A program made the translations under genes and the position numbers. Under the pieces are notes generated by a model. It was not told the origin of the DNA and ran no database searches. It was given only the letters and a program-made list of their open reading frames with translations. This document shows, one piece after another, positions 17,797-26,666 of a DNA stretch of 64,000 nucleotides; positions within the stretch are counted from its first letter, which is position 1; every line of letters begins with the position of its first letter. Location: the NCBI RefSeq assembly GCF_014697585.1, contig NZ_JACJSB010000005.1, positions 1-64,000 of the forward strand, given 5' to 3'. Source of the stretch: Dolichospermum sp. FACHB-1091 (GTDB taxonomy: Bacteria > Cyanobacteriota > Cyanobacteriia > Cyanobacteriales > Nostocaceae).

Positions 17797-17879
17797 AAGT
17801 CTATTGTGGGTAACTTTATATATTGTATATGTTGTAAACCTGCAAAAACAAAAAATTAACCCCAAAATACCAATAAGCG

Positions 17880-17906
17880 TTGTTGGGTTTTCTCAACCCA
17901 ACCGAC
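17880..17906. repeat. REP-type hairpin upstream of ileS
   Basis: TGTTGGGTTTTCTCAACCCA with the following ACCGACG forms a short perfect hairpin (TTGGGTT/AACCCAA). It lies between the divergent starts of the antitoxin and ileS. Confidence 0.75.
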
Positions 17907-17956
17907 GACTTATAATTGATTGGATAACCTGCACACCTACATTTAGGCATGAACCT

Positions 17957-20935
17957 GTGACCGAAACTGGAAAATACAAAGATACCGTCAACTTACCCAA
18001 GACTAACTTCGATATGCGGGCAAACGCCATTAAGCGCGAACCCGAAATCCAAAAATTCTGGGCTGAAAACAACATTTATTCTCAACTGGCTGAAAACAAC
18101 CCCGGCGAATTATTTATACTGCACGATGGTCCTCCCTATGCTAACGGTCAATTGCATATTGGTCATGCTTTAAATAAGATTCTCAAAGATATTATTAACC
18201 GCTACCATTTGCTACAAGGTCGTAAAATTCGCTACGTTCCAGGATGGGATTGTCACGGATTGCCCATTGAGTTGAAAGTTCTGCAAAATATGAAACAGGC
18301 AGAACGGCAAAATCTCACTCCTTTGCAATTGCGTCAAAAAGCGAAACAGTTCGCACTAAAAACCGTAGATGAGCAACGAGAAAGTTTTAAACGCTATGGG
18401 ATTTGGGGTGATTGGGAAAATCCTTATTTAACTCTACAGCCAGAATACGAGGCCGCGCAAATTGGCGTTTTTGGGGAAATGTTCCTCAAAGGTTATATTT
18501 ATCGCGGTCTCAAGCCTGTACACTGGAGTCCTAGTTCTAAAACTGCTTTAGCAGAAGCTGAGTTAGAATATCCTGAAGGTCACGTTTCTCGCAGCATTTA
18601 CGCCGCGTTTCCGGTGGTGAAGGTTACAGAACACTTAAAATCAGTTTTAGAGCCGTTCCTGCCTGATTTGGGCGTGGCTGTGTGGACTACTACCCCCTGG
18701 ACTATCCCCGGTAATTTGGCTGTGGCTGTAAATGGTGCGTTGGAGTATGCGGTTGTGGAGGTACAACCCCACCCCCTAACCCCCTCCCCGCAAGCGAGGA
18801 GGGGGGATGAAGATGTTACTTCCCCCCCTCTGCAAGCGGAGAGGGGGACTGAGGGGGTGAGGTTTCGATATCTCATCGTTGCGGCTGAGTTGGTAGCAGG
18901 TTTAGCTGCTAGGTTGGATTGTGAGTTAAGGGTAAAAGTCAAATTTTCTGGTCAGGATTTGGAAGGTACTATTTATCGTCATCCTCTTTTTGACCGTGAA
19001 AGTCCGGTGGTTGTTGGTGGTGATTATATCACTATTGAGTCGGGGACAGGGTTAGTTCATACTGCTCCTGGTCATGGTCAAGAAGATTATATCGTTGGTC
19101 AGCGTTACGGTTTGCCGATTCTTGCTCCTGTTGATGATAGTGGTAATTTTACGGACGATACTGGTAAGTTTTCTGGCTTGAATGTTTTGGGCGATGGGAA
19201 TCAAGCGATTATTGATGCTTTGCATGAGGTTGGTTCTCTGTTGAAGGAGGAAGCATATCCTCACAAGTATCCCTATGACTGGAGAACGAAGAAACCGACG
19301 ATTTTCCGCGCTACTGAACAATGGTTTGCTTCTGTGTCAGGATTTAGGGATGAGGCTTTAACGGCTATTTCTTCTGCGCGGTGGATTCCGGCACAAGGTG
19401 AAAACCGCATTACGCCTATGGTAGCAGAAAGATCGGATTGGTGTATTTCTCGTCAACGTTCTTGGGGTGTGCCGATTCCGGTGTTTTATGATGAAGCAAC
19501 TGGGGAAATTTTGCTGAATGCGGACACGATTAATCATGTTCAAGCTATCATCGCTCAAAGAGGTTCTGATGCTTGGTGGGAGTTGTCTGTAGAGGAGTTA
19601 TTACCGGAACAATACCGCAATAACGGCAAGACTTACCGCCGGGGTACAGATACAATGGATGTCTGGTTTGATTCTGGTTCTTCTTGGGCGGCGGTGGCGA
19701 AGCAAAGACGGGAGTTGTGTTATCCTGTGGATATGTATTTGGAAGGTTCTGACCAACATCGCGGTTGGTTTCAATCTTCTTTGTTGACTAGTGTAGCGGT
19801 TAATGGTATTGCACCCTATAAAACTGTTTTAACTCATGGTTTCGTCTTGGATGAACATGGACGGAAAATGAGTAAGTCTGTGGGAAATGTGGTAGACCCT
19901 CAATTAATGATTTTGGGTGGAAAAGACCAGAAAAAAGAACCCGCTTATGGCGCTGATGTTTTGCGGTTGTGGGTTTCTTCGGTAGATTATTCTGGTGATG
20001 TCCGTTTGGGTGGTAATATCATCAAGCAATTAGCTGATGTAAGAAATAAAATCCGCAATACGGCACGGTTTTTATTGGGTAGTTTGCATGATTTTGATCC
20101 TCAGAAGGATGCTGTAGCGTTTGATGATTTACCAGATTTGGATAAATATATGCTGCATCGCATTCGTGAGGTGTTTAATGAGGTGACGGAAGCTTTTGAT
20201 AGTTTCCAATTTTTCCGCTTTTTTCAAACTGTACAGAATTTCTGTGTTGTAGATTTGTCAAATTTCTATTTAGACATTGCGAAAGATAGATTATATATCA
20301 GTTCTGCTGATGCTTTCCGTCGTCGTAGTTGTCAAACAGTTCTGCAAATTGCTTTGGAAAATTTAGCGAAAGCGATCGCTCCCGTTTTGTGTCATACTGC
20401 GGAGGATATCTGGCAATTTATCCCCTATAAAACGACTCATAAATCAGTTTTTCAAGCTGGTTGGATTAAGGTGAATGATGAATGGGATAATCCCGAATTA
20501 GCGGAATTTTGGAAAACATTGCGACGCATTCGCAGTGATGTTAATAAGGTATTGGAACAAGCGCGGGTAGAAAAGTTAATTGGTTCTTCTTTAGAAGCTA
20601 TTGCTTTGATTTATTTCAGTGATGAAAAATTACGCGCTGCTATTGAACCTTTGAATGTTAGCGGTAATGGAATTGATGAATTACGATATTTATTCCTCAC
20701 TTCTGAAGTGCAATTATTAGATACACCTGACACATTAAAAGGATTAAAAACTTTGCGAGTTCAAGGTGAGGATAATTGGGATATTGGGGTAGTCAATGCC
20801 GCAGAACAAGAGCATAATGGTAAATTATATCAGAAATGCGATCGCTGTTGGAATTATTCGCCCCATGTTGGTGAATCGGCAGAACATCCTTTACTCTGTG
20901 AACGGTGTATTCCTGCTTTAGCTGGAGAGTTTTAG
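17957..20935 (+). CDS. ileS: Isoleucyl-tRNA synthetase
   Basis: Charges tRNA-Ile with isoleucine. From a GTG start at 17957 (VTETGKYKDTVNLPKT) the product is 992 aa; the frame opens further upstream, but that leader is the duplicated intergenic segment and not IleRS-like. Class I signatures are present: HIGH as GHALN preceded by GQLHI, and KMSKS in HGRKMSKSVGN, plus a C-terminal zinc site (CDRCWNYSPH ... CERC). The CP1 editing domain contains WTTTPWTIPGN. At residues 269-302 a dispersed repeat is inserted in frame, adding about 34 aa (PHPLTPSPQARRG...). A three-codon mini-ORF (ATG at 17949) ends across the GTG start. Confidence 0.96.
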   Translation: MTETGKYKDTVNLPKTNFDMRANAIKREPEIQKFWAENNIYSQLAENNPGELFILHDGPPYANGQLHIGHALNKILKDIINRYHLLQGRKIRYVPGWDCHGLPIELKVLQNMKQAERQNLTPLQLRQKAKQFALKTVDEQRESFKRYGIWGDWENPYLTLQPEYEAAQIGVFGEMFLKGYIYRGLKPVHWSPSSKTALAEAELEYPEGHVSRSIYAAFPVVKVTEHLKSVLEPFLPDLGVAVWTTTPWTIPGNLAVAVNGALEYAVVEVQPHPLTPSPQARRGDEDVTSPPLQAERGTEGVRFRYLIVAAELVAGLAARLDCELRVKVKFSGQDLEGTIYRHPLFDRESPVVVGGDYITIESGTGLVHTAPGHGQEDYIVGQRYGLPILAPVDDSGNFTDDTGKFSGLNVLGDGNQAIIDALHEVGSLLKEEAYPHKYPYDWRTKKPTIFRATEQWFASVSGFRDEALTAISSARWIPAQGENRITPMVAERSDWCISRQRSWGVPIPVFYDEATGEILLNADTINHVQAIIAQRGSDAWWELSVEELLPEQYRNNGKTYRRGTDTMDVWFDSGSSWAAVAKQRRELCYPVDMYLEGSDQHRGWFQSSLLTSVAVNGIAPYKTVLTHGFVLDEHGRKMSKSVGNVVDPQLMILGGKDQKKEPAYGADVLRLWVSSVDYSGDVRLGGNIIKQLADVRNKIRNTARFLLGSLHDFDPQKDAVAFDDLPDLDKYMLHRIREVFNEVTEAFDSFQFFRFFQTVQNFCVVDLSNFYLDIAKDRLYISSADAFRRRSCQTVLQIALENLAKAIAPVLCHTAEDIWQFIPYKTTHKSVFQAGWIKVNDEWDNPELAEFWKTLRRIRSDVNKVLEQARVEKLIGSSLEAIALIYFSDEKLRAAIEPLNVSGNGIDELRYLFLTSEVQLLDTPDTLKGLKTLRVQGEDNWDIGVVNAAEQEHNGKLYQKCDRCWNYSPHVGESAEHPLLCERCIPALAGEF
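18761..18861. repeat. Dispersed GC-rich repeat inserted in ileS
   Basis: About 100 nt rich in C then G runs (ACCCCCTAACCCCCTCCCCG and a second, related half) lie inside the ileS reading frame. The first half is the reverse complement of the free-standing copy at 13861-13910. Length and content keep the frame open, encoding PHPLTPSPQARRG and related residues. Confidence 0.88.
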
Positions 20936-20944
20936 AAAAATAAT

Positions 20945-21006
20945 ATCCCCGACTTCTACTATCAATTTGTATTTTATTGATAATCTAAAAAAGAAGTCAG
21001 GGATCT
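20945..21006. terminator. Inverted repeat after ileS (CCCCGACTTCT family)
   Basis: ATCCCCGACTTCT pairs with AGAAGTCAGGGAT across a 35-nt loop. Related copies lie at 27747-27811 and 28264-28292. All are just behind plus-strand genes, so they may end transcription, although no long T-run follows. Confidence 0.5.
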
Positions 21007-21107
21007 CTAGAAAAAAATGAAATCATTGATCATCGAAGAGGATGTTTTAAAATTCCCAAAGTATAATCAAGAAGAATCGCCATCATACATAATACAAATT
21101 AAAAACA

Positions 21108-21773
21108 ATGGGAATATTTGGATTTGGAAAGAAATCAGCTATGCCAACATCTGAGCAAGCGTTACCTGGACGGGACGAAGTAATGCGAGTACCAGCACTT
21201 CATTATGTGAACAAAAATCCCCTCAAAGCACCTTTTCCCCAAGGCTTAGAAACTGCTATGTTTGGTTTAGGCTGTTTTTGGGGTGCAGAACGCAAATTTT
21301 GGCAATTATCAGGAGTTTACACTACAGCGGTAGGTTATGCTGCTGGTTACACACCCAACCCCACTTACCAAGAAGTATGTAGCGGTATGACCGGTCATAA
21401 TGAAGTGGTGTTAGTTGTATTTGACCCGAAAATAATTACTTATTCCCAACTCCTGAAAGTCTTTTGGGAAAGCCACAACCCCACCCAAGGAATGCGTCAA
21501 GGTAATGACACTGGTACTCAATACCGTTCGGGAATTTACGTCTATTCCGAAAATCAAAAACAACTAGCGGAAACATCACGAAATGTTTATCAATTAGCTC
21601 TCAAGGATGCTGGTTATGGTACAATTACCACAGAGATATTAGATGCACCTGAATTTTACTATGCTGAAGAATACCATCAGCAATATTTAGCCAAAAATCC
21701 CGGTGGTTATTGTGGTTTAGGTGGTACTAACGTCACTTGTCCCGTAGGTATTGCGGAAGCGCAGGTAAGTTAG
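21108..21773 (+). CDS. msrA: Peptide methionine sulfoxide reductase A
   Basis: Repairs oxidised methionine (S-sulfoxide) in proteins. The catalytic cysteine is C56 in [10 protein letters not shown]; the [13 protein letters not shown] and [14 protein letters not shown] segments are family hallmarks, and C-terminal cysteines in [14 protein letters not shown] are resolving residues. At 221 aa it has the long N-terminal arm typical of cyanobacterial MsrA. Single gene between ileS and an M48 protease. Confidence 0.96.
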   Translation: MGIFGFGKKSAMPTSEQALPGRDEVMRVPALHYVNKNPLKAPFPQGLETAMFGLGCFWGAERKFWQLSGVYTTAVGYAAGYTPNPTYQEVCSGMTGHNEVVLVVFDPKIITYSQLLKVFWESHNPTQGMRQGNDTGTQYRSGIYVYSENQKQLAETSRNVYQLALKDAGYGTITTEILDAPEFYYAEEYHQQYLAKNPGGYCGLGGTNVTCPVGIAEAQVS

Positions 21774-21804
21774 AACTCTCTGTTAAGACTAAAAGCATTA
21801 TATC

Positions 21805-21887
21805 GTAGGTTGGGTTGACTCAAGGAAACCCAACAAAATTCTTGGTAATATTATATTGGGTTTTGCTCTTGCTCAACCCAACCTACA
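21805..21887. repeat. REP repeat pair between msrA and M48 gene
   Basis: GTAGGTTGGGTTGACTCAAG with GAAACCCAAC, then an inverted second unit ending CTCAACCCAACCTAC. Same family as the RAYT-flanking repeats. Confidence 0.85.
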
Positions 21888-21921
21888 TTTCCTTTTTTAT
21901 TTTTTAATTTTTTTAAATACT

Positions 21922-22797
21922 ATGTCCCTATTTAAAAGCTCACTAATCGGTTTAAAAGCTGACTCGTTCCGTCATCCTCTAGACTTGGAAGCTACTAAAA
22001 CGCTCAAGCAAATCCCTGGTTTAGATATGATGGTGAGAAATTGGCTCGGTCCAATGGCCGAACAGGTTTTTTATGTAGAGAATATCGCTTCTAGTATTTT
22101 AGTAGGAGAAAAACAACTCCCAGAATTACACAAATTATTATTAGAAGCTTGTCAAATTCTTGACATTGAGCCGCCTCAATTATATGTGCGTCAACATCCA
22201 GCCCCTAACGCTTATACCTTTGCTATGCGGGGTAAACAGCCCTTTGTGGTTATCCACACATCCTTAATTGAGATATTGACACCAGCAGAAATACAGGCGG
22301 TAATTGCCCATGAATTAGGTCATCTAAAATGCGATCACAGCGTGTATTTAACGCCAGTGAATTTACTGATTTTAGCTGCCGCAGTTGTGCCAAATATTGG
22401 TGCTGTATTGGCACAAGCTATGCAGTCACAATTATTAGAATGGGTACGCTGTGCTGAGTTTACCTGTGATCGTGCCGCTTTGTTAGCCACCCAAGACCCT
22501 AAAATAGTCATGTCAGTATTAATGAAGTTAGCCGGTGGTTCTCCCAGTTTAGCACCCCAATTGAATTTAGATGCCTTTATTGACCAAGCTCGTGCCTATG
22601 ATGACATTAGTAAAACGGAATTGGGGGAAATGGTGAAATCTGCTCGCACAGCCCAATTAAGCCACCCTGTCCCCGTATTGCGGGCGCGAGAAATTGATCG
22701 GTGGGCAAGTAGTCAAGAATACCAAAAAATATTGGAAAATCACAGTATTAATCATCAAGACGAAACTGCATCCCCAGGAGGTTGGCGTAATTGGTAG
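21922..22797 (+). CDS. M48-family zinc metalloprotease
   Basis: A 291-aa protein from the ATG at 21922; the open frame further upstream runs through a REP repeat and is not coding. The zinc motif HELGH is near residue 130 (VIAHELGHLKCDH), with the third ligand Glu in EFTCDRAAL. A hydrophobic segment follows the zinc motif (LLILAAAVVPNIGAVLA), as in HtpX/Oma1-type membrane proteases. Expected to act in membrane protein quality control. It ends 55 nt before the flavoprotein gene and could share its transcript. Confidence 0.9.
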   Translation: MSLFKSSLIGLKADSFRHPLDLEATKTLKQIPGLDMMVRNWLGPMAEQVFYVENIASSILVGEKQLPELHKLLLEACQILDIEPPQLYVRQHPAPNAYTFAMRGKQPFVVIHTSLIEILTPAEIQAVIAHELGHLKCDHSVYLTPVNLLILAAAVVPNIGAVLAQAMQSQLLEWVRCAEFTCDRAALLATQDPKIVMSVLMKLAGGSPSLAPQLNLDAFIDQARAYDDISKTELGEMVKSARTAQLSHPVPVLRAREIDRWASSQEYQKILENHSINHQDETASPGGWRNW

Positions 22798-22851
22798 ATT
22801 ATATCTTAGGTTTTGAAACTGATCTTGCTAGATAAATTACCTTTACGCAAC

Positions 22852-23928
22852 ATGAATCTATCACCGATTAATTTATTCGCATACGAACAAATGGCAAAAG
22901 AGCATCTTTCACAGATGGCTTTTGACTATTATAGTAGTGGTGCATGGGATGAAATTACGCTGCAAGATAATCGTGCTGCGTTTGCAAGAGTTAAACTTTA
23001 TCCAAGAATGCTAGTTGATGTTAGTGAAGTTAACTTAACTACCAAGATTTTAGGGGCATATTTGCGATTACCTCTGTTAATTGCGCCCATGGCCTTTCAA
23101 GGTCTGGCGCATCCAGAAGGTGAAATTGCTACAGCCTTAGCTGCGGAAATTGCAGGTGTCGGTATGGTGTTGAGTACATTAGCTAATAAGAGTTTAGAAG
23201 AAGTAGCTACTGTTGCTAATGGTTTACAATGGTTTCAACTTTATATCCACAAAGATCAGGGTTTAACTAGGGCTTTGGTGGAAAGAGCCTATAGAGCGGG
23301 CTACAAAGCGATTTGTCTGACTGTAGATGCTCCCGTGTTGGGAAAACGAGAACGAGACCAACTTAATCAGTTTACCCTACCTGCTGGTTTACAGCTTGGT
23401 AATTTCACCAATATCTCCGGTTTAGAGATTCCCCAAGAACAAGGAGAATCTGGTTTATTGACTTATTTTAGCCAGCAAATTAACCCCGCAGTCACTTGGA
23501 AAGACTTGCAATGGTTACAATCTATTAGCCCCTTACCTGTGGTCGTTAAAGGAATTTTACGATCTGATGATGCGGTTCGGGCTGTGGAACATGGCGCTCA
23601 AGCAATTGTTGTTTCTAATCATGGCGGTAGACAATTAGACGGGGCGATCGCTTCTTTGGATGCTCTAGCCCCAATTGTAGCAGCAGTAAACGGACGGGCA
23701 GAGGTTTTGTTAGATGGTGGGATTCGTCGAGGCACAGACATAATTAAAGCCTTAGCACTGGGGGCAAAGGCTGTACTCATTGGCCGGCCTGTGTTATGGG
23801 GATTAGCGGTGGCTGGAAAAACTGGTGTATCTCATATCATCTCCCTACTAGAGGATGAGTTAAAGGTAGCAATGGCACTCAGTGGATGTCCCAGATTGGA
23901 GGATATTGATTCATCAATTGCTGACTAA
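22852..23928 (+). CDS. FMN-dependent alpha-hydroxyacid oxidase (L-lactate oxidase-like)
   Basis: Oxidises an L-2-hydroxy acid (lactate or glycolate) to the keto acid using FMN and O2. The TIM-barrel signature SNHGGRQLDGA holds the catalytic His and Arg; LLIAPMAFQGLAH, QLYIHKDQGLTRALVERA and VLLDGGIRRGTDIIKALALGAKAVLIGRP complete the family pattern. It closely follows the Nostoc enzyme shown to favour L-lactate, from memory. I use ATG 22852 (MNLSPINLFAYEQ), giving 358 aa; a TTG at 22813 would add 13 residues. Confidence 0.88.
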   Translation: MNLSPINLFAYEQMAKEHLSQMAFDYYSSGAWDEITLQDNRAAFARVKLYPRMLVDVSEVNLTTKILGAYLRLPLLIAPMAFQGLAHPEGEIATALAAEIAGVGMVLSTLANKSLEEVATVANGLQWFQLYIHKDQGLTRALVERAYRAGYKAICLTVDAPVLGKRERDQLNQFTLPAGLQLGNFTNISGLEIPQEQGESGLLTYFSQQINPAVTWKDLQWLQSISPLPVVVKGILRSDDAVRAVEHGAQAIVVSNHGGRQLDGAIASLDALAPIVAAVNGRAEVLLDGGIRRGTDIIKALALGAKAVLIGRPVLWGLAVAGKTGVSHIISLLEDELKVAMALSGCPRLEDIDSSIAD

Positions 23929-24003
23929 AAAATTTCTCAAAAAAAATCTCAATACCTATTGCCAAAATCAAAAAATAGGCTATAATGAGAAAGTTACACC
24001 CAA

Positions 24004-24087
24004 GGGCGGGTGGCGGAATTGGTAGACGCACCGCACTCAAAATGCGGCGACCGTGAGGTCATAGGAGTTCGATTCTCCTCCTGCCCA
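24004..24087 (+). tRNA. trnL-CAA: tRNA-Leu (anticodon CAA)
   Basis: The acceptor GGGCGGG (24004-24010) pairs with CCTGCCC with one G-U. The D-arm GGCGGAATTGGTAGACGC, anticodon stem CCGCA/TGCGG and 7-nt loop CTCAAAA give anticodon CAA. A class II variable arm (CGACCGTGAGGTCA) and T-arm with GTTCGATTC are present, as expected for leucine. The CCA end is not encoded. It reads UUG codons. Confidence 0.95.
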
Positions 24088-24130
24088 TCTTTGGCAACTG
24101 ACTAAGTGTTTGACAAATTTAGGTAATTAG

Positions 24131-24156
24131 TCCCACAGCTAGACAAAGCTATGGGA
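24131..24156. terminator. Hairpin between tRNA-Leu and the convergent permease gene
   Basis: TCCCACAGCT and AGCTATGGGA pair with one mismatch around a 6-nt loop. It sits in the 80-nt gap between two convergent transcripts, so it may terminate one or both. No T-run is obvious on the plus strand. Confidence 0.4.
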
Positions 24157-24168
24157 AGCGGTGGCTAT

Positions 24169-25284
24169 TTACCTCTGTAAACTACGAGGATCAAGTGCAT
24201 CACGCAAACCATCACCTAATACATTGAATGACAAAACTGTAATAATAATCAAAATTGCCGGTGGTAAAATTAACCAAGGTTGTAACACTAAAATAGAAGC
24301 ATTACTAGCTAAAGAAAGCATATTTCCCCAAGAAGGATCTGGTTGTTGAATCCCTAAACCAATCAAACTCAAAACTGCTTCCGCACCAATAAAACTAGGA
24401 ATTGTCAAAGTAGCAGAAATAATGATATAAGTTGCCGTTTGTGGCAGAACATGACGGACAATAATATAAATTGGATTACCACCCATTACCCTTGCTGCTT
24501 GCACAAATTCGAGTTCTTTAATTGATAATACCTGTCCGCGAATTATTCTGGCTAAACCTGCCCAACTAATTACAGAAGTGATCACAATAATTAATAAAAA
24601 TCGCTGAGTGCTGGTTAATTTTGGGCTCAAAATACTTGATAATGCTACTAATAAATAAATACTCGGAAAGGTCATCAAGACTTCTGCTAAACGCATGATG
24701 ATACTATCAATTATTCCGCCAAAATAGCCGGAAATACCACCAGTAAGCAATGCCAATGGATAGGTAATGATAATCCCGAAAATACCAATAAACATACTAA
24801 TTCGACCACCATGTAACAAGCGACTAAATTGGTCGCGTCCTTGTTCGTCTGTTCCCAAAATATTAAATTTTGCGTCACCAATAACCCCAAATAAATGCCA
24901 ATTTAAGGAAATACCAGGAATAATTGTGACTTCTTGCCATTTTGGAGGTAGGGAAATACTCAAATTGAATAATTGATATTTTGGTCCAGTAACAAATAAC
25001 CGTAATGGTGAAGGCTTTGTCTGATCTATAATTATTTTTCTTTCCCCAGTTTCTAAGTTAGTATCGCCTTGTGTTGTAGGATATACGTGGGGTCCAATAA
25101 ACTGCCCTGATTGAGATACCCAATGAATCTGAGTCGGTGGAAGTAGTGAACCGTTCGGTTGTGAATCATAAGGGTTATAAGGAGCGATAAAATCAGCACC
25201 AATTACGGCTAAATAGAAGCAGAAGAGGACAATTGCCCCAGATCGTGCTAAAGGATTTTTGTTAAGTCGTTGCCACCAATTCAT
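24169..25284 (-). CDS. ABC transporter permease, DppC/OppC type
   Basis: A 371-aa inner-membrane permease for peptides, nickel or related solutes. The N-terminal helix (IVLFCFYLAVIGADFIAPYNPY) and a large periplasmic insert (about 45-130) are typical of DppC-type subunits; the coupling motif is EFVQAARVMGGNPIYIIVRHVLPQ (EAA loop). The end matches the family's DGLRDALDPR. No DppB, substrate-binding or ATPase genes are next to it, so it must work with subunits encoded elsewhere. Dispersed organisation of oligopeptide permeases is common in cyanobacteria. Confidence 0.9.
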   Translation of the reverse strand: MNWWQRLNKNPLARSGAIVLFCFYLAVIGADFIAPYNPYDSQPNGSLLPPTQIHWVSQSGQFIGPHVYPTTQGDTNLETGERKIIIDQTKPSPLRLFVTGPKYQLFNLSISLPPKWQEVTIIPGISLNWHLFGVIGDAKFNILGTDEQGRDQFSRLLHGGRISMFIGIFGIIITYPLALLTGGISGYFGGIIDSIIMRLAEVLMTFPSIYLLVALSSILSPKLTSTQRFLLIIVITSVISWAGLARIIRGQVLSIKELEFVQAARVMGGNPIYIIVRHVLPQTATYIIISATLTIPSFIGAEAVLSLIGLGIQQPDPSWGNMLSLASNASILVLQPWLILPPAILIIITVLSFNVLGDGLRDALDPRSLQR

Positions 25285-25373
25285 AGTTTTTGATGTAGAA
25301 TTTGATGTTGATTATTTATTGATAAAAGTATATATCAATGAATTAGATAAAAACCACAAACCTAGTTGATTTT

Positions 25374-26540
25374 ATGAATAAATTACATCACCATCGCGCC
25401 CAATTTCCCGCTTTAAGTAATAAAATTTATTTTAATTACGGGGGACAGGGTCCAATGCCTCAAGGGGCTATGGATGCTATTACCCAATCTCAGGCACATA
25501 TTCAACATCTCGGTCCTTTTGGTAATGCGGCCTATGGTTGGATATCACCGCAAATACAAGCCAGTCGAGAAGCGATCGCATCCACATTAAATATACCATC
25601 TAACACAATTACCCTCACTGGTAATGTTACCATAGGTTGTAATATTGCTATGTGGGGTATTGATTGGCAACCGGGTGATCATCTACTGCTCTCCGACTGT
25701 GAACACCCTGGAGTCATTGCTACTGCTCAAGAAATTGCCCGTAGATTTGCGGTAGAAGTTACTACCTGTCCCTTAATGGCTACTTTAAATGAGGGAAATC
25801 CTATCAATATTATTGCTGAAGATCTCCGTCCTCGTACCCGCTTAGTAGTTTTAAGTCATGTTTTATGGAATACTGGTCAAGTTTTACCTATTGACAAAAT
25901 TGTAGAACTATGCAGAAGTAATAATTCTCTGCTGTTGATAGACGCGGCTCAGTCGGTGGGTGTTCTCCCTGTAGATTTAACCGCATTGGATGTAGATTTT
26001 TATGCCTTTACTGGTCACAAATGGTTATGTGGTCCTGCTGGTGTAGGTGGTTTATATGTCCGTCCCGAAACCAGGGAAAATTTGCATCCTACATTTATTG
26101 GTTTAAACGGAGTCACTACTAATAGTCAAGCTCAACCAACTGGTTGGCAACCAGATGGGCGAAGATATGAAGTTTCTACTTCATCAACACCATTATATAT
26201 AGGTTTAAAAGCAGCAATTACAGTTCATGAACAGTGGGGAACAGCAGAGGAAAGATATCAGCAAATTTGCCAAAATAGTCAATATCTTTGGCAAAAATTA
26301 AACTCTTTATCTAATATCAAATGTTTAAAAAATTCTCCTCCAGAAAGCGGATTAGTCTCTTTTCAATTAACTAATCAACCTAGTATTAAATTAGTGCAAT
26401 ATCTAGAATCACAAAATATTTTAACCAGAACAATTGCTCATCCTAACTGTATTCGTGTTAGCGTTCATTACTTAACATTGGAATCAGAAATTGATGAATT
26501 AATCACAGCAGTATCAAATTTTAGAGAAATGGGCGACTAG
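25374..26540 (+). CDS. Class V PLP enzyme, cystine/cysteine C-S lyase type
   Basis: A 388-aa cytosolic fold-type I PLP enzyme. The Schiff-base lysine is in YAFTGHKWLCGPAGVGGLY; LLIDAAQSVGVLPVDL supplies the Asp and Gln that hold the cofactor. Sequence such as IYFNYGGQGPMPQ and LSDCEHPGVIATAQEIARRF is closer to the Synechocystis cyst(e)ine C-S lyase (C-DES), which releases a persulfide for Fe-S assembly, than to NifS/SufS, and it lacks the active-site cysteine loop of those desulfurases. A role in sulfur mobilisation is likely. Divergent from the permease gene. Confidence 0.8.
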   Translation: MNKLHHHRAQFPALSNKIYFNYGGQGPMPQGAMDAITQSQAHIQHLGPFGNAAYGWISPQIQASREAIASTLNIPSNTITLTGNVTIGCNIAMWGIDWQPGDHLLLSDCEHPGVIATAQEIARRFAVEVTTCPLMATLNEGNPINIIAEDLRPRTRLVVLSHVLWNTGQVLPIDKIVELCRSNNSLLLIDAAQSVGVLPVDLTALDVDFYAFTGHKWLCGPAGVGGLYVRPETRENLHPTFIGLNGVTTNSQAQPTGWQPDGRRYEVSTSSTPLYIGLKAAITVHEQWGTAEERYQQICQNSQYLWQKLNSLSNIKCLKNSPPESGLVSFQLTNQPSIKLVQYLESQNILTRTIAHPNCIRVSVHYLTLESEIDELITAVSNFREMGD

Positions 26541-26561
26541 AAATCGCGGCTAAACAGACAA

Positions 26562-26607
26562 AACCCACCTTCGTGGGTTAAATTGTATTAGTCCACTGTC
26601 GTGGACT
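26562..26607. repeat. Two tandem hairpins, TTCG and TGTC loops
   Basis: AACCCAC-CTTC-GTGGGTT (26562-26579) and AGTCCAC-TGTC-GTGGACT (26590-26607), each a perfect 7-bp stem, lie behind the PLP-enzyme gene. They look like a dispersed intergenic repeat that could also stabilise or end the transcript. Confidence 0.6.
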
Positions 26608-26666
26608 TTGCTTGTGTAGTAGCGATTTGCAATCGCCTAATACTCTTTTTAACCTTGTTTTAAATC

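Noticed and set aside
17804-17956. N-terminal extension of IleRS by 51 residues
   Set aside because: The extension is encoded by the duplicated antitoxin/REP leader sequence and does not resemble IleRS; the GTG at 17957 gives the family's normal start.
21856-21921. N-terminal extension of the M48 protease
   Set aside because: It runs through a REP repeat. MSLFKSSLIGLKADSF from 21922 is the natural start.
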